Shown piece after piece: positions 42,026 to 54,650 of a stretch of DNA of 64,000 nt. This DNA comes from Adenophora triphylla var. japonica. Lineage: Eukaryota > Streptophyta > Magnoliopsida > Asterales > Campanulaceae. Where the stretch lies: assembly GCA_022495995.1 (NCBI GenBank), contig JAFEMH010000734.1:1-64000 (forward strand), read 5' to 3'. The notes beneath the pieces were generated by a model. The model ran no database searches. It worked only from the letters and a program-made list of their open reading frames with translations, and was not told the DNA's origin. Every line of letters begins with the position of its first letter. Position 1 is the stretch's first letter. The position numbers were made by a program, and so were the translations under genes.

Positions 42026-45000
42026 TAGGCTCCATTTATGTATCGAATACTCATGGATCTAACATGACCATCATGCTTCTGCCTGTGTGAGGGTCTTTAT
42101 TAGTGAATCCCTTATGTTATCATCGGTTGATACTTTGTATATCTTAACGTCTTTTCATTCTTTATGAATTCCTCGAAGAACGTCTAAGTGAGTGTTTGGA
42201 TCGCTGTTGTGACCTTGGTTCCATTGTTTGCACAAGTGGCACCACTATTGTCATAACAAAAGTTTCACCGATTAGTGATACTTGGAACATTTCCAAACCA
42301 CTAATGAACTTTTGATCCAAACTGCCTCTTTTAGCCACATCATATGTTGCTAAAGTTTGGCCTTAGTAGTAGAATTGGCTATGATTTTCTACTTAGAACT
42401 CTTCTAATAAAATCGTACCTCCAATAAGCATAAACACAAATCCTAATTGCGATTTTAAATTAACTTTATCAGTTTGGAAGTTAGCATCTTTGTAACCCTT
42501 ACAACAAGATTAACTTTCAACCTTTCAAATGCCAAGAACGTATCCTTAGTTCTTCTTAAGTACTTAAGGATCATCTTGACTGCCATCCAATGGTTTACAT
42601 CAGGATCAGATTGGTATCGACTCATCATGCTTAAAGCATATGAGACGTTGGGTCTAGTACAAATCATGGCATACATGACAGATCCAAATGCTGAAGCATA
42701 TGGAACTTCATCCATTTCCCTTTTGCTCATCAGTTGTCATAAGACAATGAATATTGCTAAGAGAAATTCCATGACCCATTGACAAGCTACTTTTCTTAGA
42801 CTCTTCCAAGAACCTTATCAATGTGAGTATTTTGACTCAAACCAATTTATCCTTTTAAATCTGTCTCTATAGATCTTGATGCCAAGGATGTAAGCGGCTT
42901 CACCCATACCTTTCATTGAGAAACCTTTCCTTGACCAAGACTTTGACAGTCTTAAGTGTCAAAACTTGTTTTTCCAATGAGTAAGATATTATTGTAATAA
43001 AACAATAGAAGTAATACTACGCTCCCACTGAATTTCATGCATACACAAGATTCATCTTTGTTCTTTGATGAAGTCAAACTCTTTGACCAATTTATCAAAA
43101 CGAAGATTTCAATTCCTTGAAGCTTGCTTCAACCCATCTCATGGATCTTTGCAACATGCATACTTTATTAGATTTTCTTGGATCGAAAAAACTCTCGGGT
43201 TGTGTACTATACACATCCTTAAGAAAGTCGTTTGACATCCATTTGTCATATCACACAGTCATAATATGCGATCATGGCAATTGAAACTCTAACAGACTTC
43301 GACATTGTAATTGTCGAAAAAGGTTTCAACATAGTTAACACTATGAATTTGCCTAAATCCCTTTGCTACAACCCTAGTCATGAAAGTATACACCTTCCCA
43401 TCCATGTCGGTCTTGAAGACCTACTTGCACCCTTTAGATTTTACACCTTTAGGTAGCCCAACCAAGTTCCAAACTTGATCATCAAACATGGATTGCAATT
43501 CGAACTCTATGGTTCCTAACCATTTATCCAAATTAAGAGTGGACATCGCTTATAGATAGGAAGTAGGATTTTAATTCTCAATGACTTCCATTTCATTACT
43601 TTCCGAAACGAGAAATCAATATTTCTTGAGTTCGGATCGTGACCTATCCAATTTACGATGGACTTGTGCATCTTGAACCGGTTCCACAACTCCTTGTGAA
43701 CTTGGTTCCATCTCTACTCTTGGTTCCATATTATTTTCAGGTTCTTGAATTTCTTCAAGGATTAATTTTACTCCCACTAGATTCTTTATTGAAAAACTAC
43801 TTCCCAAGAAACGAATCGTATAGAGCAACAAACGTTTTGTTCTCTTTGCGGCTGTAAAATTAATTTTCGAAAATAACCTTGTCAGATTTGGTGCTAACTT
43901 ATCAGAGACAAGTCTCTTTATATAAGCTTTGCAACCCCAAATCTTCATGAAAGACAAACTAAGTTTTCTTTCATACCATATCTCATGCGGAGCCTTAGGA
44001 ACCGATTTAGTAGGGACTTGATTCAGTGTAACCACATTATTTCTAATGCATATCCTCAAAAGGAAATAGGAAAGTCTAATTGACACATCATCGAATGAAC
44101 CATGTCCTACAAGGTTCAATTCCTCCTTTCAGACACACCATACAATGTGGTGTTCCGGGTGGAGTCAACTCTGAAACATTTTCACAGTTTTGAGATGATT
44201 GTCAAACTCATGGCTCAAATATTCATCACCTCGATCTAATCGAAGTACTTAATAGTTTTGCCAAGTTTGTTTTGTACTTAATCTTGAAATGTTCAAAACA
44301 TCTCAAACGATTCACCTTTGGACTTCATCAGATAGACATAGTCATATCTATATAAGTCTTTAGTGAAATGTGATGAAATACTGAAGTCTTCCCCTAGCAA
44401 TGCTACTTAATGGTCCACATACATCTCATGCATAATGACCAATAAGTCACTAGCCCTCCCACTACTCTTAGTGTAGGGTGGTTTGGTCAATAATCCCAAT
44501 AAATAAGATCCACATTCCTCAAATGATTCATGGTCATACGAGTCTAAAAGTTCGTGTTAATGGAGTTTAGATATATGTTTCTTATTTATTTGACCAAGTC
44601 GGCAATGTCATATGAACGCGTTGTTCATATTATTCGGTTTAGATTTCCCATTTATATTATAGATATCTTCAATATTATTTTGTTTCTCATCTTCAAGGAT
44701 ATGAAGACCATTCAATGACATATGCATTACAATAAGGCATATCATTAAATGAATATAAAACTTCTTATTGAAAATAAGAAAATTATATCCTTCATCATCC
44801 ATTTAAGAAACGAAAATAGTACTCCTACTCAAATCCGAAACGTAGTCATACTTGTTCAAAACAAGTACTACTTCACAAGGTAAAGTGACTTCATAAGTCC
44901 CTATGGTTAATGTAGCAACCCTTGCTCCATTCTTATGCATAGGTTTAACTTACCTTCTTTGAGTAACTTTCTATTCTTTGTTCCTTGCACATTTAAACAA

Positions 45001-45800
45001 ATGTGGGATCCAATCCGGTATCATATATCCATGAACAAGAAGTCGAAAAGAAAATATCTATCATATAGATACTTGAAGTAGTAGTAATCATATTGCCCTT
45101 CTTCACCTTTTAGGCCTTCCTAGTAAGCCTTGCAACTTTGCTTCCAATGACAATCTTATTGTAATGACAGCAAACTGCATCCTTTTGAGACACTTTGGAT
45201 TTAGCCTCTTCGGCTTTGACAACTTTTGTCCTAGGTTTAGCAACCTCTGCTTTACCTACTTTTCCTTCCTTTATGAACCCTTTCTTGTGTTAACCATTAA
45301 CACAATTTGCGGATTGCTCCTTCTTTCATCATATTAATTAAGAGCTTTCACCGCAACATATATCTCTTGCCTAGCTTGCACTTGGAACATTTCCTTTTTG
45401 TGTTATGCTAGAACAAAAGAATAGTCATCATGTGAGGTTCTTCATAAGAGCCTTTAAACATGGTGGCAATTACAAGGCAAGCAATATTGTCTGAATCATC
45501 AGCATGTTTCTAATGTTGCTTCCTTATTTGCCATATGCAACATTTGCACTAGGTTCAATAGGAACGGATTCGTCAAGAACGTACACATTTACCCAAGAAT
45601 CATTCTTTAGGCTTCTGATCCAATCAGAATTATTTGTATCGTTCCTTTCGAACTTTGTCCTTCATAAGGACGAATCGCAATTATCATTATGTAATGCTAT
45701 TTCTTCAACAAAATATACAAATTATATGAATACACATCAATATCAACACATTTATCATTTAAGAGCAAATAATGTATTTTATAAATACTCCCATTAAATC
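42026..45800 (-). pseudogene. Copia-2 gag-pol remnants
   Basis: From high to low coordinate: KDAVCCHYNKIVIG (a ruined zinc knuckle, about 45180), CSWIYDTG (protease, about 45045), YNFLIFNKKFYIHL (about 44780), PTKSVPKAPHEIWYERKLSLSFMKIWG (integrase end, about 44020-43930), and LEEIQEPENNMEP (43750). Then come pieces of reverse transcriptase and EVPYASAFGSVMYAMICTRPNVSYALSMMSRYQSDP (about 42710-42600) at the RNase H border. All have clear equivalents in copia-1. Stops and frame changes occur throughout. Confidence 0.88.
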
Positions 45801-47125
45801 ATACACCTTCCAATGCAAATAAGCATAATATGCATTTAATGGGCTAAGATCCAACTTTAATTTAATCTCAAGTACGCTATGGCGCACCGCTCAAGATTAA
45901 ACTAATTAGGTAGAAAACATCAATCATATCGTATATGACTCTTAGATCTTTTATGAGATTTATTCAAGACATCATATGTCTAAGCATATTTTAATCTCAT
46001 CTTATGCCTTGGGTCCAAAATAATTTTGATAACCCAATTAAGTTCATCCACTTTAAACACATAGGAACCACCATTTCCTCATCTTGCTCGCAAACGGAAT
46101 AGAATCAAAGCACCTTGCTATGGCAAGCCCACCCAAAACTATCCGAGTGGTCTCAAGTGTTTTAATCATGGATTGGCATAAAGAACTTAAAAGTTAAATT
46201 AAGGTTATTTAAAGTAGATTATAAGCATATCAACAAAGATAATCATAATGCACACCAGGTAAGTTCCCAAAAAAACAGGTGAGCCACAAGGACTGCTTAA
46301 ATACCAAATTTTCCTTTGACAGAACTCTCCTAGTCATGCACAATTATACTATCAATTTGAATGCAACACAATCAATACTTTGTATACTGACTTGTTTCTT
46401 ATAAACAATCAGACTAGTAAACTGACTTGTTTCTCATAAACAATCAGATTACTTCAAATTTTGCGTAAACTGACTTGTTTCTCATAAACAATCAGAAAAT
46501 CAAAATTTAATGTTTCAACTAAACATTTAGGAAATCATAATTCAATGTTTCAACTAAACATCTAATAAAATTCTTAACACTTAAGAACAAATAATTCATG
46601 CATCGCAACAATTAATAAAACACATTTAAATTAATTAAGCATGCATAAACAATGAATTAATCTAGCATAGCCCTATAAATTTAATTTTCAGAAATTTATA
46701 GCATTCAGATTAAGACAGAAACATATCAGATTATAAACATAATCATAGATCAGCAAGAAAAATCAACAAACTGATTTGGCCCAGAACAGGCAAGATATGT
46801 CGCGTGACATAGACTTTCAGAGGCCTTATATGTCGCACGACTTAACAGAGCCATCAGCCCTACTCTGTCGTGTGACAGAGTCCAACTCTGTCGTGTGACA
46901 CGAGATGACAGATTGCAGATTTTCAGATTCAATCGATTCTAATCATAAAGCAATTAAATCAAGTAAACAACTTTTACATATTTAATTCAGCATAATTAGA
47001 AGACGATTTTCACATTGTTTCACATAAACAATAAGATTCTACCGCATACAAAACATGCAATAAGCATATAAACAATTTATATCTTAATTCTAGCATGCTA
47101 ATTCAAACTTAACCATACGAACCTG
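45801..47125 (-). other. Copia-2 leader
   Basis: AT-rich and gene-free. It has repeated ACTGACTTGTTTCT(T/C)ATAAACAATCAG units (three, 46388-46500), two copies of AATGTTTCAACTAAACAT (46510, 46545), and a cluster of palindromes (46798-46906). Confidence 0.65.
46798..46906. repeat. Palindrome cluster in copia-2 leader
   Basis: ATGTCGCGTGACAT, ATGTCGCACGACTT, CTCTGTCGTGTGACAGAG (7-bp arms) and CTCTGTCGTGTGACAC in two pairs. They are related to the LTR motif GTCGCACGAC. Confidence 0.75.
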
Positions 47126-47137
47126 GCTCTGATACCA
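47126..47137 (-). promoter_or_regulatory. Primer binding site of copia-2 (initiator tRNA-Met)
   Basis: The minus strand reads TGGTATCAGAGC, one base from the LTR edge at 47139. Confidence 0.9.
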
Positions 47138-47138
47138 C

Positions 47139-48501
47139 TGTTAGGTTTTATGGGTCCATGCGCAGCGGAATAAGCATCTAAATAACACAAAACCCAATCC
47201 CTAAGATCCGTTCTATACTATTAAATTGAATTCCTATGAGATAGAATTTACCAACCTTAATTGCTTTCCGGTCTTGAGCTATTGAACAATTTGTCAGTGT
47301 GATTTGAATCACAATCTTCGATCTTCAAAACCCTTTGAATCTTCGGATTGAAACTCTAGGACTTGATCGTCAAACGAGCGAAGACCCTCTATTGTTTTAT
47401 CCACACGTAAGAATGAACCAAGAACGGTTCTTGAGGATGCTAGATCCTTAAACTTTAGGAAGAATATTGAGAGAACTTTTGTTATAATTTTCTTGAGAAA
47501 ATTCGGCTAGACTGATTAGGGTTTACATAATCTAATATTTATACTACATTAGTATAGGTATTAGTTTCCTAATCGTATTAGGAAAGTCTGTCAAACCGCC
47601 TTAGACATTGAGTGTCGCACGACTCAGGACTCCATATGGCTAGTTCTGTCACACGGCTACACAAGTCATTTCAGGAACTCTCAATCATTCTTCCTTTGGT
47701 TTAACCAATTCATTCTATTTGTGTGTGACCCAATAGGATTATATTATGTTGGCAATGAGCTCGATCATATCGACCCTCATAAGACATAAGCGGACTCTAG
47801 CAAGCCATTATGTCTACCCAAATAATATAACGTAAGAGTTCACGTTTCCAATGGTACACTTCCATTTCTCCCTTTGTCTCACGATGTTATATTGAACACA
47901 AGTCATGGTCCACATCAACTTGTATCTGTTCAATGCTTTCTCGATCTTGAGTATAATGATAGTCCAATCAAATTGGGGTGTGGCCATACGCTTTCATCAT
48001 TATCATTCATCGAGGGGCCCAAGCAAAACATCTCTCTATCGAGGGACAAATTCCATCTTGACTTATCATCCTTCCCATCATGAATCCGATCATGCCAAAG
48101 ATAGCCTTTATAAATATCATGTTAAGATATCGTTTGACTAAAATCAAACATGACTTTCATCATAAGTAAGGTCATGATAATCTCAGGTCTAGGGACTAAA
48201 TGAAGTGACCATATGAGATTTAATTATGACATTTGACCATGACATAAATCTCATATGGGTCAAGTCTAGTCACTTGTTCTTTAACAAGTACCCATAATTT
48301 CAATGTGCATCCCTATGAATATGATCATCATATGATTATCCATTGATAATTATACTAATTATTCTCTTAACAATCAGGGACGGAGATTATTGCAACAAAT
48401 ATGCAAACTATATAATAATCAAGTAATAAACTTAAACGATAAAGATGATACATAAAGGTTTTCAGTTAAACATAACTAAAGCCTAGGGCATTACACCAAC
48501 A
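47139..48501 (-). repeat. Copia-2 5' LTR
   Basis: It is closely similar to 40647-42010 over its whole length. It ends against CAAGC at 48502-48506. Confidence 0.93.
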
Positions 48502-48506
48502 CAAGC
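48502..48506. repeat. Target site duplication of copia-2, right copy (CAAGC)
   Basis: Identical to 40642-40646. Confidence 0.92.
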
Positions 48507-48736
48507 AACAAAGAGGTCCGCACGGATTTAAGTTGTAATCTGACAGCTTTTTGACTTTTGTTTCATTCCTGCAGGGCCCTTCTAATGTTTTTTATGCCTG
48601 ATCAGTCCTTTTGTGGTTTGCTTGATCAGTTTGATCCCTTTGGAAGTTTTTTGGGACTTCGGAATCGCGAGGAAGTGTACCCTCGGTGTTTTCCTGTATG
48701 CTTGGATTTAGAGCGGTCCGGATTGGGGTACTTACA
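48507..48736 (-). repeat. Tat-3 3' LTR, part 1 (start)
   Basis: Minus strand: TGTAAGTACCCCAATCCGG begins at 48736. It continues to the copia-2 edge with the palindrome GGTCCGCACGGA at 48514-48525 and is resumed at 40646. The similarity of its first 19 bases to the Tat-2 LTR start identifies it. Confidence 0.8.
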
Positions 48737-49098
48737 ATGGCGCCTCAACCCGTTTCTTCGAATCATACCCATTTCAGATCTGGGCATAAAAGGAAAACCC
48801 CCTCTCCTTTTTGCTCTTTTATCACTATTCAATCTTTGAGAGAGACTTATAAGCTTGAGACCGCAAGTTGCTCCTAGATTTCGTGTTTGATTTTCTTGAA
48901 TCTTTGCTTGATTCCTTCATGCTCCTCATCAACAAAGTTTGAATTCAGGTATAAATCTCTTCCCTCTCCTCTATTTTTACATTTTACTTCAAATTTCTGG
49001 GATTTGGTATTGTTATTGGTGGGTTTTGTTCAAACCACCATTATTGGTGTTCTTGAAGCTTTTCTTGAACCAATCTTGTGTCTTCCTCGTATTTAGAA
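48737..49098. other. Upstream region of the Tat-3 antisense gene
   Basis: In Tat-3 sense this is the 3' untranslated end next to the LTR. On the plus strand it contains GCATAAAAGG (about 48783) and TTATAAGC (48847), possible core promoter elements for the antisense gene. Short open frames show no domain. Confidence 0.4.
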
Positions 49099-52041
49099 AT
49101 GGCAAGAACATGGAGAAGTAATCCAAATGCCCTCTACTGCTAGCATACCCAAAACCTTAGGATTTACCAACGAATTGATGGCCCTTGGATGATATTGAGT
49201 CTGAATGAAATCAGGGAGATACTGAGGAGGTACCAATCGTCTAGAACCGACGTACACTATCCTAGTCGGTTTAGGTTTGACCGACTTGACGTTGAATCTC
49301 CAATGTCATGTTGTTTCATGGTTGAACTGAGATCCTTGATCACATCAACCTTTACTACTTAAAGTCTGACCATTTTGAGCGCCCTCCGTTGTTGGGTAAG
49401 GATCCCTCCTCAGTTTTAGTTAATAAGATGAGGAAGGATTCTCTTTCTTGTCCTCGTCCTTCCATTTTGCCTTGGCCAAATTTTGACCTTTGTTCTTTTA
49501 TTTGTGCAGCCATGACTGGAAGAGGAAGTAGTACTGCTCGTCCTACTGGTCCCTCAACTTCTGGGAGGATCGTGGACGCATTCACCAAGGGAGCCAGTGC
49601 TGGGGGCCGAGGTAGAGGACGTGGGAGGTCCAACCGAGGTATACATTCCTAGGTCCAAACCCATTAGAGCCGGGGAACCCATGATAGAGGAACTTTATTG
49701 TAAGTATGTGTTGTCGAGGTGTCAAAAACGAGAAGGCAATGGAGGACTTCATGTATAACTTCAATTATGTCCATTTTTTCTATAAGTAGTTCCAGCTCGG
49801 TTTGCGTATCCCCTTATATCCATTCATATGTGTGTTTCTTGAGGAGATGCAAGCCATCCCGGCTATGCTAGGTGCCAACACCGTGAGGTTCCTCACCGGC
49901 TTCATCGTATTATGCAGTACATTAGGTTTTGAGCCTTGTCAATCTGCGTTCCACCATTTCTTCACTGTCAGTTATAAGGAGTATACAAGGATTGTGGTGT
50001 TAAGGAGTGACCCAAACCAATCAAAATTTATTTACCCAATTTCCAATAAGGTGTCAGGGGGTGGAATAATCATGTTATCATAGTGGAGAGCCGATAAGGA
50101 TGAGAGTTCTCTACTCCCTCGAAATTTCCTGGAGTGCCCGAGCAGGTGTGGAGGCCAGAGTGGAGTGGCCAATTAATTGAGAGGCTAAGGCAGTTTTCCG
50201 AGGTAGGAACTCTTTGTTGGTCAACTCTGGAGACCGATCATAGGTGTTACATACATGCCGGGATCATGCATGGGCCCTTAGACAGTTTGGTCCACCTCGT
50301 CCCCGTCGTTAGAGGGAATAGGTTTCCCGACTAGAGGGTGCACCCAGGTCTCGTATTCCATGATGAATGCGACATATGCAAGTTATATGACGACAAGTGC
50401 TATGCCGAGGATGGCATTGCCGGCTGTAAATTTTTATCCCTCCTCGTCGTTCCCATACTTATGTTATTTTTATTTTGTTGCTTGTTCTTCTCGTCACTTT
50501 ACTAATCGACTTGTCTTCCTCATTTGTTCAGATTTGACTGAGGAGCAAATCAAAACGATGTCGGAGAAAATTTTGGACCCCCAGACCTTGATGAAGTTGA
50601 AGAGGAGGACCTCCAGGTCCTCGGCAAAAACCAAAAGACGAGATGACACAATAGTTCTTCAAGTTGTCTTGTCCACCAAGGAAGCTGAGGCGCTTCCTTT
50701 AAAGCCGGTGGGGGGTACTGCTACCTCCACCGACAAAGGAAACGAAGGGCTTGAAGCCTATTATGAGAAGGGACAAAGTTCCCAAGCTTTGGATCCTGAA
50801 ACTGAGGAGGCACTGAGACATGCCGGTCTAGTTAAGATCGAGGAGGTTGGTGCCGGTGAGAGAACCCCTGCCCAAAAGAGGCAAAGGGTAGAGATCGTGC
50901 TGGATGAGCCTCCCTCCAAGAGAATTGTTGAATCATCCTCCGAGTAGGTCACTGCTCGACACGTGAAAATGTATGTTGAATCCGAGCAGGTAGCCAAGGA
51001 GTTAACTGTCTACCAAACGATCAAGGGTCTGGACGTGCTAGCCAGGAAGGGCCCCAAGCTCAGGCTAGGCCAACCTGTGGTCCATCGTGATATGGAGGAG
51101 GACCTGATCGACCATTTTATCGACACAAAGCCGAGCAGGGAACACTTAGACAATAGGAAGGGCCTCCTTCTTAGCAAGGTAACCCTTCTCGTTCTTTACT
51201 TTGCCTTTCTCGGTTTTCAGAACACTTGTAATTTTTTGTTGATATTTTTCTTTGTATGTGTATCTTGCAACTGTGACTGCCTATGAGTCCATCAGGAGCA
51301 AGGCCGCTGATGACTTGGAGCAAAAGCTTGATAGCCATATTAAATAGAATAAGGCCGATCTGACCAAGGCGTTGGAGTTTCTCATGTCCTTGAGGAAGGA
51401 GGTTGATGAGCAAAAGGTGGCCAAGGCTGAGGTCGAGAGAGCAGAGAAAGCGGCCAAAGAGGCGCAGGTAAAGGCTGAAGAAACCAGCAAGGCCAGGCAG
51501 GCCAAGGTCGAGAGGCTCCAAGCCGAGTTGGGAAAAAATGTCGAGGAAGCTGATGCCCGGTACAAACTCTTGGAGGCCAGTTTACCTTCTAAAATTGATA
51601 AGGCCATTCCCAATTCAAGGTTAACCCAGCTTTCATGCAGGCCTTGGCTGATAAGATGGCCACTATATATTCTGATGGCTATCTCCATTTAGCTAGGAGA
51701 GCCTTAGTGGACCCAACGTTGAAAACCGATGTAGGCTTACTTGCACGTCTCATCTTCCAGGATGCCTATGATGACCTTGATCGGTCCGGCCATGCCTTGG
51801 TGCCATATTCGGTGAATGCCCTGATGTTATAACTGCTCAGGTTTCTAGAGATGGAAGCCCAGCTTGGGTTACTCCCCCCGTCGACTCTCAAAACATCAAT
51901 GCTCTATTCGAGAAGATTCAAGACGATGGGGCTTCAGATGTAGAGGAGGGAGAGGCCGAGGAGGATCAAACCGAGCATATCATAATCCCTGAAGCTGAGG
52001 TCAACCAAGATGACCTCTTTACCAATGATGATCAGGCTTAG
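49099..52041 (+). pseudogene. Antisense accessory gene of Tat-3: putative gypsy-type transposon (Transposase_28-like) coiled-coil protein
   Basis: Plus-strand exons separated by GT-AG introns. The start is MARTWRSNP (49099). A basic RGRGRGRSNRG piece follows, then EVYIPRSKPIRAGEPMIEELY and IPLYPFICVFLEEMQAIPAM with GFIVLCSTLGFEPCQSAFHHFF (49802-49980). That last block is the signature of the family listed as putative gypsy-type transposon. Later exons hold DLTEEQIKTMSEKILDP, a nuclear-signal-like KRRTSRSSAKTKRR, and a long coiled coil (about 51360-51600, rich in Lys, Glu, Ala). The acidic end DVEEGEAEEDQTEH stops at 52039-52041. Introns: 49396-49509, about 50423-50531, and one starting at 51177. 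Several stops and shifts make it a pseudogene. Function unknown. Confidence 0.8.
49396..49509 (+). other. Intron in the Tat-3 antisense gene
   Basis: GTAAGGATCC at 49396 and TTATTTGTGCAG ending at 49509; canonical borders with a pyrimidine-rich 3' end. Confidence 0.65.
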
Positions 52042-52920
52042 GGTCTTTTATTGTAATTTTTTGTAGTTTTTGAACAATTCCTTCATGTACTTTGAATTCT
52101 GATCAATATAATTGATTTCTTCAATTCCTTTGTCATCTTTGCTATTTATGCATTTGCTTTAACTACCTTTGACTTGAATGATTGTATATTTGAATATATG
52201 TTGAATGATTTAAGTGTTGTACACTTTTGCTTAAGTACCCATCTTTCTTGAGAAGCCGAGGAAGGTTTTCTCGTCATTTGTATTTAGCTCTTAAACCGAG
52301 GAAGCTCGTTCGGTCTAAATGCTTGGATAATTTGCAAGTTTATTCATTAGGCCGAGGAAGGTGCTCGGCATAACACTTCGGTTATTTTTGGTTTTATCTC
52401 TCTATGCCAAGTATGGTTGCTTGGCACATAGGCCTTAGGTAATTTTTAAGTACTTGTCTCTTTATGCCGAGGAGGATCGTTCAGTTATATGTCTTGGACA
52501 ATTTTTAGATGTTTTATCTCTATGTGCCGAGGAAGGTCATTCGACATAGGTATTAGGTAATTTTGTATGTTTCACCTCTCTACGCCGAGGAAGGTCATTC
52601 GGTGTAGGTCTTAGGTAATCTTTTCATGCCGAGGAGGGTCGTTCGATCACAAGTCTTTAAGAATTTTTAGGTTTTATCTCTCTATGCCAACGAAGGTTAT
52701 TCGGTCATAGGTCTTAGATAAAGTGTGGGATCTTATCCCTTTTATGTCGAGGAGGGAGCTCCTTGTCTTTTTATCTTGCTAGTCATTTGCCTTGATTAAA
52801 ACCGAATCTTTATTAACTGAAACTGATTACATCAAACTTCAATCCTATTTTACTTGAAAATAACTGGAAAGACTAACATTGAATAATCTATTACATGAAA
52901 ACAAACTATAAACTAGTGAT
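52042..52920. repeat. Diverged tandem repeats with GCCGAGGAAGGT
   Basis: About eight copies of a ~70-80-bp unit containing TATGCCGAGGAAGGTCATTCGG and GTCTTAGGTAATTTTT between about 52250 and 52740. They lie between the end of the antisense gene and the integrase end of Tat-3. Units differ much in sequence, so the array is old. No gene seen. Confidence 0.75.
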
Positions 52921-53790
52921 AATACTTTCGTAGATGATCAGAATGCCACAGATGTTTCAGCTCTTGTCCATCTGGGGCCTTCATTCTGTAGGTCCCTTCT
53001 CTGATAACTTGAGTGATGATTTAGTGGTCTTCCCAGTTTCGAGAGAGCTTATTTTGTTCAGCCTTTCTACCAGTTGCTTCAATTTTTATAAGTACCCAAT
53101 CTCCGACTTGGAATACTCTCTTGTTGACCCTTTTGTCATGATAGGATTTGGTTCTTTACTTGTAGTTCACCATCCTCATTTGAGTAGCTAGTCTTCATTC
53201 ATCTAATAGGTTTAGGTCTAGCAGCCTATTGACCTTGTTGACTTGTTAATCATAGTTAAAATTTCTTGTCGTAGGGATATCCATCACAGTTGGTGCCATA
53301 GCCTTATAACCGAATGTTAGTGCGAATGGGGTTTCCCCGGTTGGCCCCTGGGTGGTAGTGCGAACTGCCCACAAGGCTAAGGGAAGTTCGTCCAACCATC
53401 TGCCATCACTCCCTTCTAGGTTATTGGTTAGGGCTATAAGCACCAACTTGTTGGCCTCTTTCGCTTATCCGTTGCATTGAGGTCTACTCACAGATGACAT
53501 GATGTGTTTAATTCCTAGTCTGTTCAGCTCTTCTGTAAATGCCTTAGAGAATTGGAGCCCATGAACTGAAATGGTGGTGTGTGGAACCCCGAAGTGACAC
53601 CAGATGAAGTCGTGTAAAAATTTTATTGTGTTCTCCTCTGTTATTTTGGATAAGGCCTTTACTTCAATCCATTTGTAGAAGTAATCTAATGCCACAATCA
53701 CATACTTGCAACTACCTCGGACGGGGAAGGGTCCGATGATGTCGATTTCTCATATGTCAAATGGCCACCTAGGTATTATAAGAGTCTGTT
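52920..53790 (-). pseudogene. Tat-3 integrase
   Basis: Minus strand, high to low: VALDYFYKWIEVKALS (53700-53650), ENTIKFLHDFIWCHFGVPHTTISVHGLQF (the second Asp is replaced: SVHG where SDNG is expected), MSSVSRPQCNG with a stop in place of the next codon, then RTTTQGPTGETPFALTFGYKA (about 53360-53300). The GPY-type end (VGDWVLIKIEATGRK, TQVIREGTYRM) runs down to about 52925. The His for Asp change would abolish catalysis. Confidence 0.85.
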
Positions 53791-54650
53791 CCACTGCTAG
53801 AAGACTAGGAATGTTAGCATATCTCTGTCACTTGTCACACTTTCTTACGTAGGCTTGCGCGTCATCTCTCAGGTTTGACCAGTAGTAACCTAGCATGAAG
53901 ATTTTATCAGCTATGGTTCTGGCCCCCGGGTGACCACCACAAATGCCTTAGTGGACTTCTGTCAAGAGATTTTCTACTTCCTTGGGATAGACGCACCTTA
54001 CCAGGGGCTTTGTGAATGATATTCTGTAGAGAATTCCGTTCATCACTGTAAACCTTACTGACTTCTTCTTGATAAGTCTAGCACGTTCTTCATCCTCTAG
54101 GAGTTGGTTCTTTACAATGAATTTCGTGTAGTCATCTATCCAATACTTCTCCTTCCCATTTAGGAGCATTACTCGTAGTCTTTCGTAAGAAGGTTCTTTG
54201 ACAAATATTATGAGTGGGTTAGGGTTAGGATCTGCCACGTCAATAGTTGCTGGTTTGGATAGAACATCTGCCACTTGATTATCCTCCCTTCCTATCTGAA
54301 TTATTTCAAAAAATTCCAGCTTTTTCGTCATGTCTAGGATGAGGTCCTTATATTTTGTAACTATGGGATGTTGAGTGTTATACTCCCCTTTTTTCTGCTT
54401 GACTACGAGTTGGGAGTCACAGAAGGCGGCAATTTTAGTTTCTCCATAGAAGGAAGCCAAATCTATGCCAAATACCAGAGCCTCACACTCTGCTTGATTG
54501 TTAGAAACAGGGAATTTGAATCTGATTATGTCCTGGATGGTATGCTCTCCATTGGGACTTGCTAGTACAATTCTAGCTCCGATTCTTTCCTTAGTGGCTG
54601 AACCATCTGTGTATATGATCCAGCAGTTGGATGGGAGCTCGATGATCGGT
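53790..54650 (-). pseudogene. Tat-3 archaeal-type RNase H and integrase zinc finger
   Basis: FYGETKIAAFCDSQLVVKQ (about 54450-54395), IIQIGREDNQVADVLSKPA, FVKEPSYERLRVM, KYWIDDYTKFIV and NGILYRISFTKPLVRCV (about 54030) are blocks of the second RNase H and the linker of Tat pol. The HHCC finger follows below 53950 with stops (GGHPGARTIADK, CDKCQRY in other frames). Confidence 0.83.

Larger units (their letters stand above)
40647..48501 (-). mobile_element. Copia-2: complete, strongly decayed Ty1/copia element, minus strand
   Basis: It is 7855 bp long with two LTRs of about 1364 and 1363 bp (40647-42010, 47139-48501), a CAAGC duplication on both sides, a primer site and a polypurine tract. Protein remnants follow the order of copia-1 and its leader is similar, so both are of the same branch. 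Coding parts are AT-rich and full of stops, so copia-2 has decayed further than copia-1. It lies in the Tat-3 LTR. Confidence 0.95.
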
